A stretch of 64,000 bases of DNA from Dermacentor variabilis. Its lineage: Eukaryota > Arthropoda > Arachnida > Ixodida > Ixodidae. Position numbers and translations under genes: made by a program. Location of the stretch: the NCBI RefSeq assembly GCF_050947875.1, contig NC_134569.1, positions 201,379,627-201,443,626 of the forward strand. The letters run 5' to 3'. Each line of letters opens with the position of its first letter. The first letter of the stretch is position 1. The notes beneath the pieces are model-generated. The model had not been told where the DNA came from and ran no database searches. It saw only the letters and a program-made list of their open reading frames with translations. Positions 21,641 through 32,269 of this stretch are shown piece by piece.

Positions 21641-21689
21641 TACCTTTTCTGTCATCCTTTTGTCTCTGCAACTTTCTGCTTTTAGAGCG

Positions 21690-22260
21690 CAGATTATTGG
21701 CTCCCGTTCCCGCGGCGAGCACCCACGTTGTCTTCACGTAACCTGGCGAACGAACACAGCGAAGGTTAAAGGCGAATGCGGATCGTAGTGGTAACTGGAA
21801 GACAGGTACAGCGATGAGAGCGTGAGGGAGAAAGCGGAGGAGTAGGGTATGGCTAAAACGTGAGAAGAAAAGCGTAGTGCCGTGCAAGGAGGGCTTTGCG
21901 GCGATTATGGCTACGAGATGCCGCCAGATTAGTGTGTCTTCTGTATGAAAACAAAGCGCTGCATAAACGGAGGTATGTCTGCGGTGGCTGTTGTGAATCA
22001 CGCCCACGCGTTACCCACGCGCCCCCTCTCGCGATCTCCCGATAAGCGAGGCAGTAGCGCCACACATCGCTCTGTTTGCAACGTGCCGCACGAGTTAGAT
22101 TGCCTGCGCCAGTCAATATATCTCGACATGGAAACACGTATAGAGCTGCGCTCAAATTTCGCATTAGGAAGTATAGTAATCGTCGGTGAATATTTGTTAT
22201 TACGCGCTGGAACATGCATGTATAAATTTCAGCTAGCCCAACTCCGTCTTAAAGGCTCTC
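21690..22260 (+). repeat. Interspersed repeat family B
   Basis: Shares blocks with 54265-54840 ('gaacacagcgaa', 'gagaaagcggaggagtag', 'agcgtagtgccg', 'gaaaacaaagcgctgcataa', 'agtatagtaatcgtcggtgaat') and with 2755-3130 reversed. It is a probable non-autonomous transposon of unknown class. Confidence 0.65.
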
Positions 22261-22656
22261 AATGCGCGCGATAAGTGAAAACAAGATAGGGCCGCATATG
22301 ATATCTCCGATATCGCGCTTTGTGCGATGTGTAGTTCAGCCCATTTTAAAGTTGTTTCACGCAAAAAAGCACGTTTATGCATTACAGCGTCTCTGGCCCA
22401 GCTCTTGACGTCGCCCCAATTCGATTACTTGAGTGGAGGAGTTTGTAACACATCGCGGGAGTTGCCTTAGTGAGCCCAACCCATATGGCAAGCATATGAC
22501 AATAACAATAACGACAGCGCGGTTTACGCCGCGCGCCTCAGCTTGCGACTACTGTGCTGCGGCAAGTGTGCTATTATCGTTGCGAAGACATAGGAGATGG
22601 ATAATAATTACTTGGATTTTGAATACTGCTGTAAGAAATTGTCAATGGTGAGAGAT
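22261..22656. other. No gene recognised
   Basis: Intermediate composition without supportable features. Confidence 0.35.
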
Positions 22657-22658
22657 TA

Positions 22659-23794
22659 CACTCTAAGAAGAATTCCGGGGAAAACGGGAGTAACTGCGCA
22701 GTTAGTCCCAAAAAGGGCGCTTTCGTCCCTCAAGGGAGTAACTTCATGGATGTGCGTGCCGTGTGCAAATTTTGGAGAGTAAGTGTTTAGTCTCTGGTCG
22801 GAAAGAGAGCAACGGGAGGACGAACGGCAACAGTTAATCCCCATGCGCTCCGCTATTTTCGTCCGTGTCGTGGAGGGATGCGGAGAAACGGTATTGGCTT
22901 TATTATAAGTCGTGAATAGTTCGAAGTTTGTTCACTGTCTATTGAACTACACGCAAAACAGCACTTTGCCTCTTCGTGAGAAAATTGCGTGAAAATTAAT
23001 GTTGGAATGGGAAGAGCCATGCCCTTCGTGCGCACACCATAAGCGAGCGATACACCTTAAACGTGCAAGTCATTTATAGACTGCCAGATTTTGCTGGTCA
23101 ACAGTACCTAAGTTCCTTCCGTTCCAAGGAGATTACGAACTTAACTAAAGCGATGTGTAGCTCAAACGGGACACACTAAGCGACAGAGCAATTGTCCGTA
23201 TCTGTCGTCTTGGGTGCCCCGTTTGTGCTCGCTACACGTTTACGTCGCATAGTGCCTCAGTTTAAAGCACCCTAAGAATACTCGGGCAGATTTCTTTTCG
23301 CACTCGCTTATGGCTGCAAGTACACTCAACGTTACACTCTCCCCGCACAGCACACACAAAATGCCGAGTCGCTTTTACATTGCCACGCCTGCGTTCTGAT
23401 GCTTAACCTCTCTCAATTTCCTACCCTGTCCACCAATCCGCCGTGGTGCAGTGGTTAGAGTAGCCGACTTGGGAGCGCGAGGACGTGAGTTCGAATCCTA
23501 CTTTCGGGCACCTTTTTTTTTCTTTTTTTTCCAGCTCAGTAATCTTTCTTATTAGGTTATAAATGTCTAATTTCATTAATTCCACCTTTGCGGAGCATCG
23601 AAAAGAATGACCGTTACTCCCTTGAGGAGCATCGGAAAAGAGCAACTGTTAGTCCTCGGAGGAGTAACAGCATGCGGAGTAACAGTTCATCCCCTCGCAC
23701 TTACCCCCTAAAGGGAGGAATGTTTGTGGCAGATCAGTTGCTCCCCCAAAGGAGTAACCTCAGTGCCCCATTTCCTCCCTTTCTTCTTAGAGTG
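22659..23794. mobile_element. TIR element with TA target duplication
   Basis: The ends are inverted repeats: cactctaagaagaa at 22659 and its complement ending at 23794, flanked by TA on both sides (22657-22658 and 23795-23796). Similarity of the two ends continues more weakly for about 60 bases through 'gagtaactg'-type words. The interior has several short 'ggagtaac' words and no transposase. It looks like a non-autonomous Tc1/mariner-type element. A tRNA-like sequence is nested inside (23438-23521). Confidence 0.7.
23438..23521 (+). repeat. tRNA-like pol III unit with T-run
   Basis: A box-like 'tggtgcagtggttagag' at 23444-23460, B box 'gagttcgaatcc' at 23487-23498, and a nine-T run at 23513-23521 that would act as a pol III terminator. 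The acceptor ends do not pair well, so I call it a tRNA-derived retroposon head or tRNA pseudogene, not a working tRNA. Its head differs from those at 470-660 and 18756. Confidence 0.6.
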
Positions 23795-23834
23795 TACCAA
23801 GGTTGTGCCAAGAAATTGTCGAGAATGTAGTCTG

Positions 23835-24165
23835 CAGCCGGTAATCATCATCAGCATCATAATCCTTTTTTTAAAGTCCACTGCAGGACCAAGGATGCCC
23901 CGTGCGATCTCCAATTGCCGTTGTCTTGCTCTGGTTGATACCAACTTGCATCTGCAAATTTCCTAATTTGATCAGCCCACCTAGTTTTCTGCCGTCCTGG
24001 ACTGCGCTTCTCTTCACTTGGCACCCTCTCTCTAACTAATGATCCACCGGTTAGCTACACTACGCACAACATGGCCGGCCCAGCACCAACATTTTCTCTT
24101 AAGGACGACTAGAATATCCATTTGCTCTTCGATCCACACCGCTCTCTTGCCTTCTTTTACGCTAC
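23835..24165 (-). pseudogene. RTE LINE 3' fragment
   Basis: The minus strand shows the RTE C-terminal blocks (basic 'KRAVWIEEQM'-like, 'CWAGHVV', then 'RPGRQKTRWADQIRKFAD') and ends with 'tggactttaaaaaaaggatt' and a 'gatgctgatgatgat' tail read on that strand. It is short and frame-broken, and it abuts repeat family A. Confidence 0.65.
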
Positions 24166-24175
24166 CCGAATCGTT

Positions 24176-24800
24176 TTATTGCGATAGCAATTCTATGGAC
24201 ACTACAGGCGCATTTCTGCCGCCGTAGTCGGCATCAGCGTGATGTTCCGTATTAAGTCCAAGGAGGATTACATCGTCGCCAGGTGCCGCATGCTGTATGT
24301 GTGAGTGAAAACTTGCCATCGTCGGCTCAATCTCGGGAGCGGGAAGTTGGGAGGAAGCCCGCCGTCTTCCGTTGGGCGCAAGACACCGGGGAAGAGGATT
24401 CTACTCCGGCTGCGGCTACGTATGGCGCGCCCGCGCAAGGGTCGCGCGTGCCCCATCTTGAAAGCCATCTGCGTTGGGGACAGAGTGCACATCGAGTGCC
24501 GATAGCTTCGTGTGGGCGGCGTTTTCGCCGCTTAGTTCGTCTTGAAGCGAGACGCAGCACGAAGGTCAATTCTCTCGCTTCTGCCACCGCGCTTCCTCAC
24601 TCCAGCGTTTTAGAACGCGAGTTTGGGCGGTCATTGAGTGATATGGGTTCATGGTTGCTTGTGAGCGCGTGGCACTATGCTTGTTAATTTAGTTAGTAAG
24701 TGAACGTTTACAAGTTTATACAGCTGATAAAGCTAGCAGCTTAACTTCGTATAGCTGTCTCCTGATTTGCTATCGCAATCGATGCTTCGCCTTTCCGGCG
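24176..24800 (+). repeat. Interspersed repeat family A, fullest copy
   Basis: Bounded on the left by ttgcgatagcaatt (24179-24192) and on the right by ttgctatcgcaatc (24767-24780). Each is nearly self-complementary, and the two are inverted relative to each other. The interior matches 25440-26100 and 21095-21640 in reverse, and 26545-26740 is an internally deleted version. Several copies in one window point to an active MITE-like history. No coding capacity. Confidence 0.7.
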
Positions 24801-25435
24801 AATCTGCGACTTTTTTGTTCCATCTATCTTTGCACAGTCGTTGTTCTCGAGCTTGTTGACCACCAAGTTTTTGCCCCATGTGGTCGCTCCGGTCTGGTAA
24901 TCTAGGCGGGTAATTACACTCGCTAAATTATCCCCAGCGTGCTGCGTTGTATGATTAACGGCATTTGATTACAAAAACTTCGATATCTTATTAGATTATT
25001 GTTAAAGAGCTATTTTTGTCCTAAAAATCCAAACAAGCTTAAAAACTTGTTCGTGTTTTGAATTGCCTACTTTTTTTTACTATTGGTGAGCTTCAATTTG
25101 TTTCCGTTATGTTGCCAGTTGAAATTTCTATTGGTTTCGTTTTAGATCATGAGTGCCGTGATAGAAAAAGACGCCTGAATCTTGGCCAGTTTTTTTGTTT
25201 TCGAGAAGCAGCTATTAGACCGCGATGTGTATTGTTCTTGTACTGCCTACATTTGTCAATAAAACAAGGTGACGGATGCTTTGTGTTGCGATTTGACTTA
25301 ATTGATGTTGTCTTAGCACATGTTTTATCATAAACGTCAGGAATGGCTAAGACAGGCTGCACACAAACAGTGAGCAACATGCGGAAGAAAATCACGCAGC
25401 GCGCACAAGAATAGAAAAAAAAGTCGCAGTTTCAC
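24801..25435. other. No gene recognised
   Basis: AT-rich sequence with short frames only. Confidence 0.4.
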
Positions 25436-25439
25436 AAGA

Positions 25440-26100
25440 AAGAGGAAGCGTTCATTGCCATAGGAAATTAGTAGTAGCAGTAGTAGCAAAACGAAATAAG
25501 GATAGTACTTTCATCAGCCGTATAAGCTTGTAAACATTCGCTTACTAACTAAATTAACAAGCATTGTGCCACGCGCGTGCATGAAAACATGAACACATCT
25601 CACTCGATGACCGGGCACACCCGTTGTCGAAACGCTGGAGTGAGGAAGCGCGACAGCAGCAGGCAGTGAATTGACTTTCTTGCTGCCTCTCGCTTCAACG
25701 CCAACTAAGCAGCGAGAACACAGCGCACACGAAGCCATCGGAACTCGGCCCGCTCTGTCCCCATCGCAGATCGCTTTCAAGATACGGCCCGCGCGGCCGT
25801 GCCATACACATCAGCCGCTGGAGTAGAACACCCCGCCCCCCCTCTTCCCATCTCCCCGGTGCCTTGCGCGCGACAGAAGACGGCGCGCTTCCTCCCCGCT
25901 TTCCTCCCTTGCGTGCGCGATATTAAGCAACCATCGTCGTCTCCCGCTCGCGCGCTTTCACTCGCACATACAGCATATGGCGCATGGCGACGATGCTATC
26001 GCCCTTTAACACTATACGGAACGTCACAGCGAGGAAATCGGCAATGGCAGAAATGCGCCTGGGATGTTCATATAATTGCCATCGCAATAGAAAAAGAAGA
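25440..26100 (-). repeat. Interspersed repeat family A
   Basis: Collinear with 21095-21640 and the reverse of 24176-24800. It ends near 26095 with 'ataattgccatcgcaatag'. A degenerate TAG-trinucleotide run (tagtagcagtagtag) is at its left edge. Confidence 0.65.
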
Positions 26101-26544
26101 ACGCAGCACAATGCCGTAACACGAGAGGCAAGCCGGCAAGCGGCACTGGGACGGAGAAAAAATAAGCAAAGTACCGGAGAATCCAGTAGGTGCGGCTTCT
26201 GACATACGCTCGGCGCCGAACAGCGCCGAACAAGCGGCGCGATGGCGCCGCTTGTTCAGGTCAAAGCAACGGCGCACGAAGCGGATAATGACAGACGGAG
26301 CCGTGGTTCCCGTTCCGGCATATTACAGACTTTTTAGGCACCGAAGTAGGCGATGCCTATAACGATTAATGTTGAAATAGAAAAGTAATAGTGCATGCAA
26401 ATGTGGTATTAAAATGCACGCTTCAGGAAATGTTTTCTTTGTGCGCAGTTTGAGCGCGAACGAGCGAGCACATCACCCGAAAGAGTGACGTGTACCAGCC
26501 ACTTTCATGTATGTAACATGGCATGTGATCCTCGCAATTCCACC
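26101..26544. other. No gene recognised; contains perfect hairpin
   Basis: GC-rich at first, with the hairpin at 26228-26257, then AT-rich. No coding evidence. Confidence 0.4.
26228..26257. repeat. Perfect 13-bp inverted repeat, 4-base loop
   Basis: Arms gaacaagcggcgc (26228-26240) and its exact complement (26245-26257) are separated by gatg. Confidence 0.85.
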
Positions 26545-26740
26545 TTTATTATTTCGATAGCTGGCATATGGACACTCCTGGCGAACTTCTGCTTCCTATA
26601 GCGAGCGTCTGTGGCTTGTTAATTAAGTTAGTAAGCGAATGTTGGCAAGCTTATACGGCCGATAAAACCACTATCGTTATTACTTCGTATAGCTGTCTAC
26701 TAGATTGCTATCGCAATCGATGCTTTGCCTTTTTGCCTTT
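26545..26740 (+). repeat. Interspersed repeat family A, internally deleted
   Basis: Both ends of the family are present ('atatggacactcctggcga' on the left; 'agattgctatcgcaatcgat' on the right), but most of the interior is lost, leaving about 195 bp. Confidence 0.65.
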
Positions 26741-26883
26741 TGTGCGAAACTATGACTTGTTTTGCAGCAATATACACAAGAAGTAATTCAGTGAATAAGA
26801 GTTTTTATTTCTAGTAGTAAGTACGGTATAATTGCGCCTTGACAATTTTTTTAAACGAGCATTAGAAACGTAACCGGTAAAAT

Positions 26884-27771
26884 GTGCGGGCCCTAAGTAA
26901 TCATTCTACATTTCTGAAATCCCGCAGCATATACACGGGCACTGTGCTTACATGCACGTGGTCGTTTCAGCAAGGTGAGCTTCCGAGACTGGGCAGCAGC
27001 GTCAGGCAGGGAGATACGATATCTCCAATGCTATTCACAGCGTGTTTACAGGAGGTATTCAGAGACCTGGATTGGGAAGAATTGGGGATAGAAGTTAATG
27101 GAGAATACCTTAGTAACTTGCGATTCGCTGATGATATTGCCTTGCTTAGTAACTCAGGGGACCAATTGCAATGCATGGTCACTGACCTGGAGAGGCAAAG
27201 CAGAAGAGTGGGTCTAAAAATTAATCTGCAGAAAACTAAAGTAATGCTTAACAGTCTCGGAAGAGAACCGCAATTTACAAGAGGCAGCGAGGCACTGGAA
27301 GTCGTAAGGGAATACATCTACTTAGGGCAGGTAGTGACGGCGGATCCGGATCATGAGACGGAAATAATCAGAAGAATAAGAATGGGCTGGGGTGCGTTTG
27401 GCAGGCATTCTCAGATCATGAACAACAGGTTGCCATTATCCCTCAAGAGAAAAGTATATAATAGCTGTGTCTTACCAGTACTCACCTACGGGGCAGAAAC
27501 CTGGAGGCTTACGAAAAGGGTTCTACTCAAATTGAGGACGACGCAACGAGCTATGGAAAGAATGATAGGTGTAACGTTAAGGGATAAGAAAAGAGCAGAT
27601 TGGGTGAGGGAACAAACGCGAGTTAGTGACATCTTAGTTGAAATCAAGAAAAAGAAATGGGCATGGGCAGGACATGTAATGAGGAGGGAAGATAACCGAT
27701 GGTCATTAAGGGTTACGGACTGGATCCCAAGGGAAGGGAAGCGTAGCAGGGGGCGGCAGAAAGTTAGGTAG
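26884..27771 (+). pseudogene. RTE-clade LINE, RT palm to C-terminus
   Basis: A 295-codon open frame starts inside the RT palm: 'SVRQGDTISPMLF', then the catalytic box in 'LRFADDIALLS', then 'KINLQKTKVM', 'YIYLGQVVTADPDHE', 'LPLSLKRKVYNSCVLPVLTYGAETW', 'AMERMIGVTLRDKKRADWV' and 'KKKWAWAGHVMRREDNRW'. These are typical of RTE endonuclease-reverse transcriptases. The endonuclease and the first RT blocks are missing, so it is a 5'-truncated copy. A 3' tail with 'tttgccctgcagtggg' and (GAT)n runs to 27927. It is the least decayed RTE copy here. Confidence 0.85.
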
Positions 27772-27882
27772 GCGGATGAGATTAAGAAGTTTGCAGGCAT
27801 GGCATGGCCACGATTAGTACATGACCGAGGTTGTTGGAGAAGTATGGGAGAGGCCTTTGCCCTGCAGTGGGCGTAACCAGGC

Positions 27883-27927
<45 letters not shown>
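27772..27927 (+). mobile_element. RTE 3' end and (GAT)n tail
   Basis: Contains the conserved RTE 3' words 'gagaggcctttgccctgcag' and ends in a run of about 13 GAT units (27886-27927), which serves as the LINE tail. Confidence 0.8.
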
Positions 27928-27928
<1 letters not shown>

Positions 27929-29289
27929 TCAACGCTGAGCATTTCACAATGAACAGTAGTCACCAACGGCTGCACTGCTGTTGCTTGCACGGGCAGAGTG
28001 GGCAGAACGCATTCTGGAGCTTAAACATAAATTCTGCGTTAACATACTAAAACCCCCACACATTTGAACAATGGGTTGGGGGTTATCAGAGGTTTCAAGG
28101 GTTTCGGTTTCAAGCAATCGGCCGCTTTAGTAGCCCTATCGCTACAACCGAAACAGAGGCTGTTTTGGCGAAGCTTTTCAACACACTCTTATTGTCGCTG
28201 TCATAGCAGTGCGACAGACTTTTTGTGCTCACAGACAACAGATTACAACGCACTCACATATTTACGGCGTAGCGAAGCCGGAACCTCACACAGGGACGCC
28301 GCGTCTTGCACGGGTCCGCTCTGTTTACATTCGGCCACCAGAGGACTGTGCCGGGTACTGTGCCGCCTGGAAAGGCTACTTGTTCCTTGTAATCTTTCAT
28401 AGTAGAAAGATGGCCTACGAAATAAGCCCAGCGTCCTTGGTCATCCAAAGTAGGCTTTCCAGTGGGCGTGATTACGGTGTACCGACGCGAAGGCATAGAA
28501 CAGTGTGCGGTGGCGATTGACGGCCATGCCGACAGGGCCGACTGTTGCCCAGTGCCCTACGCCTCTGCAAGAACCCTATGCTGTTTGGCTAGTCGAAAAA
28601 TGTCACTCTATAGCATGACATCTTAAACAGTAACGTTTCTTTAATAACCAATTATGGACACAATATTCCACGACACCTTTCGGTAAAAAAGCAAATTATG
28701 CAAGAGTGTTTTTATAAAGCGCAAACCGTACCTTGCTTCTGAATTTTAAGACGGCGTAATCATCGGTTCGTTCTACGAAAGTGGTCACTCAATATTTCGC
28801 AGTATTCTGCCTCAAGAGGCTCCTTCTTTATAATTGAGATTTCCACCACCGGTGTTGTTTTTTTTTCATCTCCTTCTCTCATTGTGCGCATTTTTTTCTT
28901 TCTCTCTGTCTCCCCTTACCTCTTCACCAGTGCAGAGTAGCAAACTGGATATCTATCTTCGTGTTAACCTGCTTTCTTTTCGCATCTCATTTATCTCTCT
29001 CTCACTTCCCCTTCCCCCTCCCCCCCCCCACAATAATACCCAGTGAACTGTCCCCGGGTTACGAAATGGGGATAAACTAGAGAACGTTTAATAAAAGAAA
29101 TCTGCGGATCCCACGCACGGTTCGAATCGGTTTAGGCCAAGCTTTTATTGGTGTTTGTGAAGAACGGTGTTGCTATGTTGCTACTTAGCGAGCACTTGAG
29201 AATTGAGACCGCATGACGCAGACGGACATTTCCAACGGCAACCGCTTCACTGAACATAAGCATGTTGCGCTCAATCATGCACACGACGC
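27928..29289. other. No gene recognised; pyrimidine-rich 28850-29040
   Basis: A minus-strand frame at 28254-28496 ('TGKPTLDDQGRWAYFVGHL') looks more protein-like than chance, but I cannot assign it. It may be an exon or an element remnant. Around 28850-29030 the plus strand is C/T-rich and ends in a C-run. Confidence 0.35.
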
Positions 29290-30190
29290 ACACGATGACG
29301 AAGGAATGACAATGATGGAACGACCACGATGGCATCAAGATGATGGTATGAGGAGGGCGCAACGACGACGATGAAATGGTGACAAAGGCATGACGAGAAT
29401 GGCATAACGACACTAAAATCAATGTGACAAAATTACCACGATGTAATGACCACAACGGCATGATGACTACTGCTTGACAACAATGATATGGTGATGCTGG
29501 AGTGACGACGATGGTGCGAGGATGGTCTTGACAGCCATGAGGCGACGAGGCTGGAGTGGCAACGGTGGTGTGACGACAACGGCATGACGAAGTTTGAGTG
29601 ACGACGATCGTACGACAGTGATGGTGGGATGACGAAGGCGTGTCGAACATGGAATTGCATGCTGGTGTGGTGATGGCGGTATGAAGACGCTGGTGTGACG
29701 ACGACTGCATGACGACCATGGGATGACGGCGTTAAAGTGACAATGACGTGTACGACCATGGCGTGACGACCATGATGGCGACGCTGGAGTGCGACGACGA
29801 TATGACGGCGATGAGGGAATGACTGAACGGGAATGATGACGACACAATATCAAAGGCGTGACAACAATGTGATGACAGCAATGGAATTACTGTGACAAAA
29901 TGACGATGATGAAACGTCCACGACGGCATGATGGCAACTGCATGATGACTGAATGCTGACAATGGCATGACGACAATAGAATGACGACAATAGAATGCCG
30001 ACAACGGCTCGAATGTGGCCGCGTGGTAAAGACGATATGACAACTCAGTGACAGCTACATAGTGGAAACGGAAAGATAACGACAACATATGTTATCGTTA
30101 TCGTTACCGAAGGAATGATCACAATGGCATGGAGGCGATGAAATGACAACGATGGAATGACAACGACGGCATGACAATGATGACGTGCTC
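29290..30190. repeat. Degenerate ATGACGACAATGG-type minisatellite
   Basis: About 900 bases consist of variants of short units such as 'gcatgacgacaatgg', with no stable period. Frames read on the minus strand (His/Ser/Val/Arg-rich) are products of this repetition and not genes. Confidence 0.75.
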
Positions 30191-30239
30191 ACTGATGACG
30201 CTGAAGCTCACTTGTGTCTGCGGGTCATCCTAATTCATG

Positions 30240-30525
30240 CTACACCCGGTGCTTGCTTGCACTACATCCTTCACCAGCGAATCGGGCCTCCCCAATAGGC
30301 ACTATATCCAGTGTTTGCGCTACGTCTGGTACCGTCGGTCCACCTTAAATCATATTATGTCCTTTGTTTGTTTAAGCTATGTATGGGACCGACAGATCGG
30401 GCTGGTTTAATCCAGTGTTTGCACTATATGCGGTATTGCCTAATCGTGCCACCTTAATTCGCGCAATATCCCATGCTTGTCTGCGCTATGTTCGGTACCG
30501 GCCAATCGGCAGACTGTGGCCAAGA
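30240..30525. repeat. ~54-bp minisatellite, about 5 units
   Basis: Successive units begin near 30303, 30356, 30409 and 30465 with 'tatatccagtgtttgc'-like words followed by 'ggtaccg' and 'aatcgg'. Units are 53-56 bp and diverged. The array is cut by the solo LTR at 30528. Confidence 0.7.
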
Positions 30526-30527
30526 GC

Positions 30528-31314
30528 TGTTAGGATCGGCCTGCAGGGGTACTGCTCTGCAAAGCTATTTCAGCCCGCTGCACGTGCTTCGATCGACCCG
30601 CGGTGCTGGCGCCCTTCGGAGAACCAGCGAGGACGACAGCGCTAACCCACCATGCACCTCGTTCGGAGAATCGGTGACGGCAGCAGGGCGGGCCACGTTT
30701 GGCGCCCAACGTATTGTTGGTTGATTTGCCGGGTCTTCATGGTCTCTCCCGGCAGCAAGAAGAGCTTCCCTAACAAAAGGGTGCTTGGCGGTACGGGGGC
30801 CCCAGGATTCGTCACAGTCTGCTGACACTCGTGGCGACTACAGGAGAAAGGCAGCTCTGGAATTTAGAGGCGCAAGAAAATGGGCAACCGGCAGCCGCAC
30901 TGCGGGAGTCAGCTCGGGGAACCGACGCGCCTTTCAATACTCAAGATAATGGACAACCGGCGGGTCGACTGCGTCGACGATGACGTCGAACGGTTCTCTC
31001 ACCTAGGGATCTAGGGAGAACGGAGTGTTTATAAGCGGCTATTTGTCGGCAGCTTGTGTGTGCTCTTCGTCGTTCTCTGTGCTCGTCAGTGTGCTCAGTG
31101 ATCGTGCTCGTGAGCAACGTGCTCGTCGATGTGCTCATCTTGCTCGTGAGCTGTGTGCTCGTAAGCTGTGTCTTGCTCGTCTTGCGTGCTCCATTTGGGA
31201 AGCACGCTAGGCTGTCGAATGTATTTCTTGTTTAAGATGTAAATACTGTAAATAAATCCTGCTCACCTAGTCCTGTCCCCCCAAGTTCCTCCCTACGTCC
31301 TCCAAACTCTTTCA
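30528..31314 (+). mobile_element. Solo LTR, 787 bp, TSD GAGC
   Basis: Begins tgttagg and ends ctctttca, with gagc directly on both sides (30524-30527 and 31315-31318). A TATA-like ttataagc at about 31030, a series of 'gtgctcgt' words and an AATAAA-type signal near 31250 fit U3-R-U5 order on the plus strand. No internal region is present. It is a different family from the other LTRs in the window. Confidence 0.75.
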
Positions 31315-31318
31315 GAGC

Positions 31319-31835
31319 CAACAGGAGTGACAATTGCAATACCACGACGGCCTGATGACGACATTACTTTCAGTATGACCTACAGCAGCCGCAGCAGCAG
31401 CAGCAGCAGCAGCAGAGGGAAAGTCGAAGGAAGAGGCAAAGAAATCTTCGCTTTGACACAACAATAAAGTGGCGATTAGATTTGTTAATAAATGTTCGCG
31501 CAAGCCACCACTGGTACTCGTCCACGACAGGTCTCCTTGTCAAATGTGGAAGAGCGCCAGAGTGACAAATTTTGAAGGTATGCGATGGTAACGCTTGGGC
31601 CTGCAGAGTGGATCTATATTGCGACGAATACCATGTAGCGTCTTAACGCATTACGGCTATCTCCAACATGAAGAGCACCTCCGTGGGAGACGTGGTTGTT
31701 GATGATAATGCCCCAGAAGAGGCTCAGTCTCTTTGAAGAATAACTCCGCTGGACGCAGAAGCAATCGCGACAGCACGAAGACGAATAAGTGGCTGGGGTT
31801 CAGCGTGGCTTGAACGTATACTAGCGAAAGCACAG
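31319..31835. other. No gene recognised; (CAG)n at 31383-31415
   Basis: Flank of the solo LTR, continuing some of the 'tgatgacgac' wording of the minisatellite, then a CAG run of about ten units and nondescript sequence. Confidence 0.45.
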
Positions 31836-31837
31836 AC

Positions 31838-31995
31838 GAAATAGTTCTGCGGAAACCCGCAAGGTGGAGAGAAGCAATTAATTAAGGGAAACTGAGACAT
31901 CCACCCAATCGTAGCAATCGCTGCAAAGGAAACCCATAAGGGGGTCCTCGAATGAATAGCATCGCCTTTGCATAAAAATTCGTCCGGGTCCGGGA
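31838..31995 (-). repeat. SINE 3' body, minus strand
   Basis: Its reverse complement matches the bodies at 265-420 and 552-660, including 'tatgggtttcctttgcagc', 'gggtggatgtc' and 'gcgggtttccgcagaac'. The tRNA head is lost, although a 'ccgggaccagg' remnant at about 31990 marks the junction. Confidence 0.65.
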
Positions 31996-32269
31996 CCAGG
32001 CTCGAAAGCTTAACAGAGCGAAAGCTCTATTAAGGAGGTTTAAACAGGGTTCTTCAGTGCTTGTGCGTGTGAAGTGATTTTTTAAAGAGAAATGGAAGAG
32101 ATAAGTGCAGTGCCGTAACTGTCTCTCACAGGAGGACACCTCAACCGCACTGCACGGGGAAAGGGGTGCGGGGAGAAAAAGATGGAGATAGTGACCGGAC
32201 GTAAAAAGGAGAGAGAGACCGGAATAGCAAAAAAGAAAAGACGACAATGTAGCTAAGCGTTTGCGGGGC

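Noticed and set aside
23438..23521. A functional tRNA gene
   Set aside because: Boxes and a T-run are present, but the acceptor ends do not pair well and no CCA-type end is seen; better read as a tRNA-derived head.
29132..30088. Several His/Ser/Val-rich minus-strand frames up to 195 codons
   Set aside because: They arise from the degenerate ATGACGAC-type minisatellite and overlap each other in different frames.
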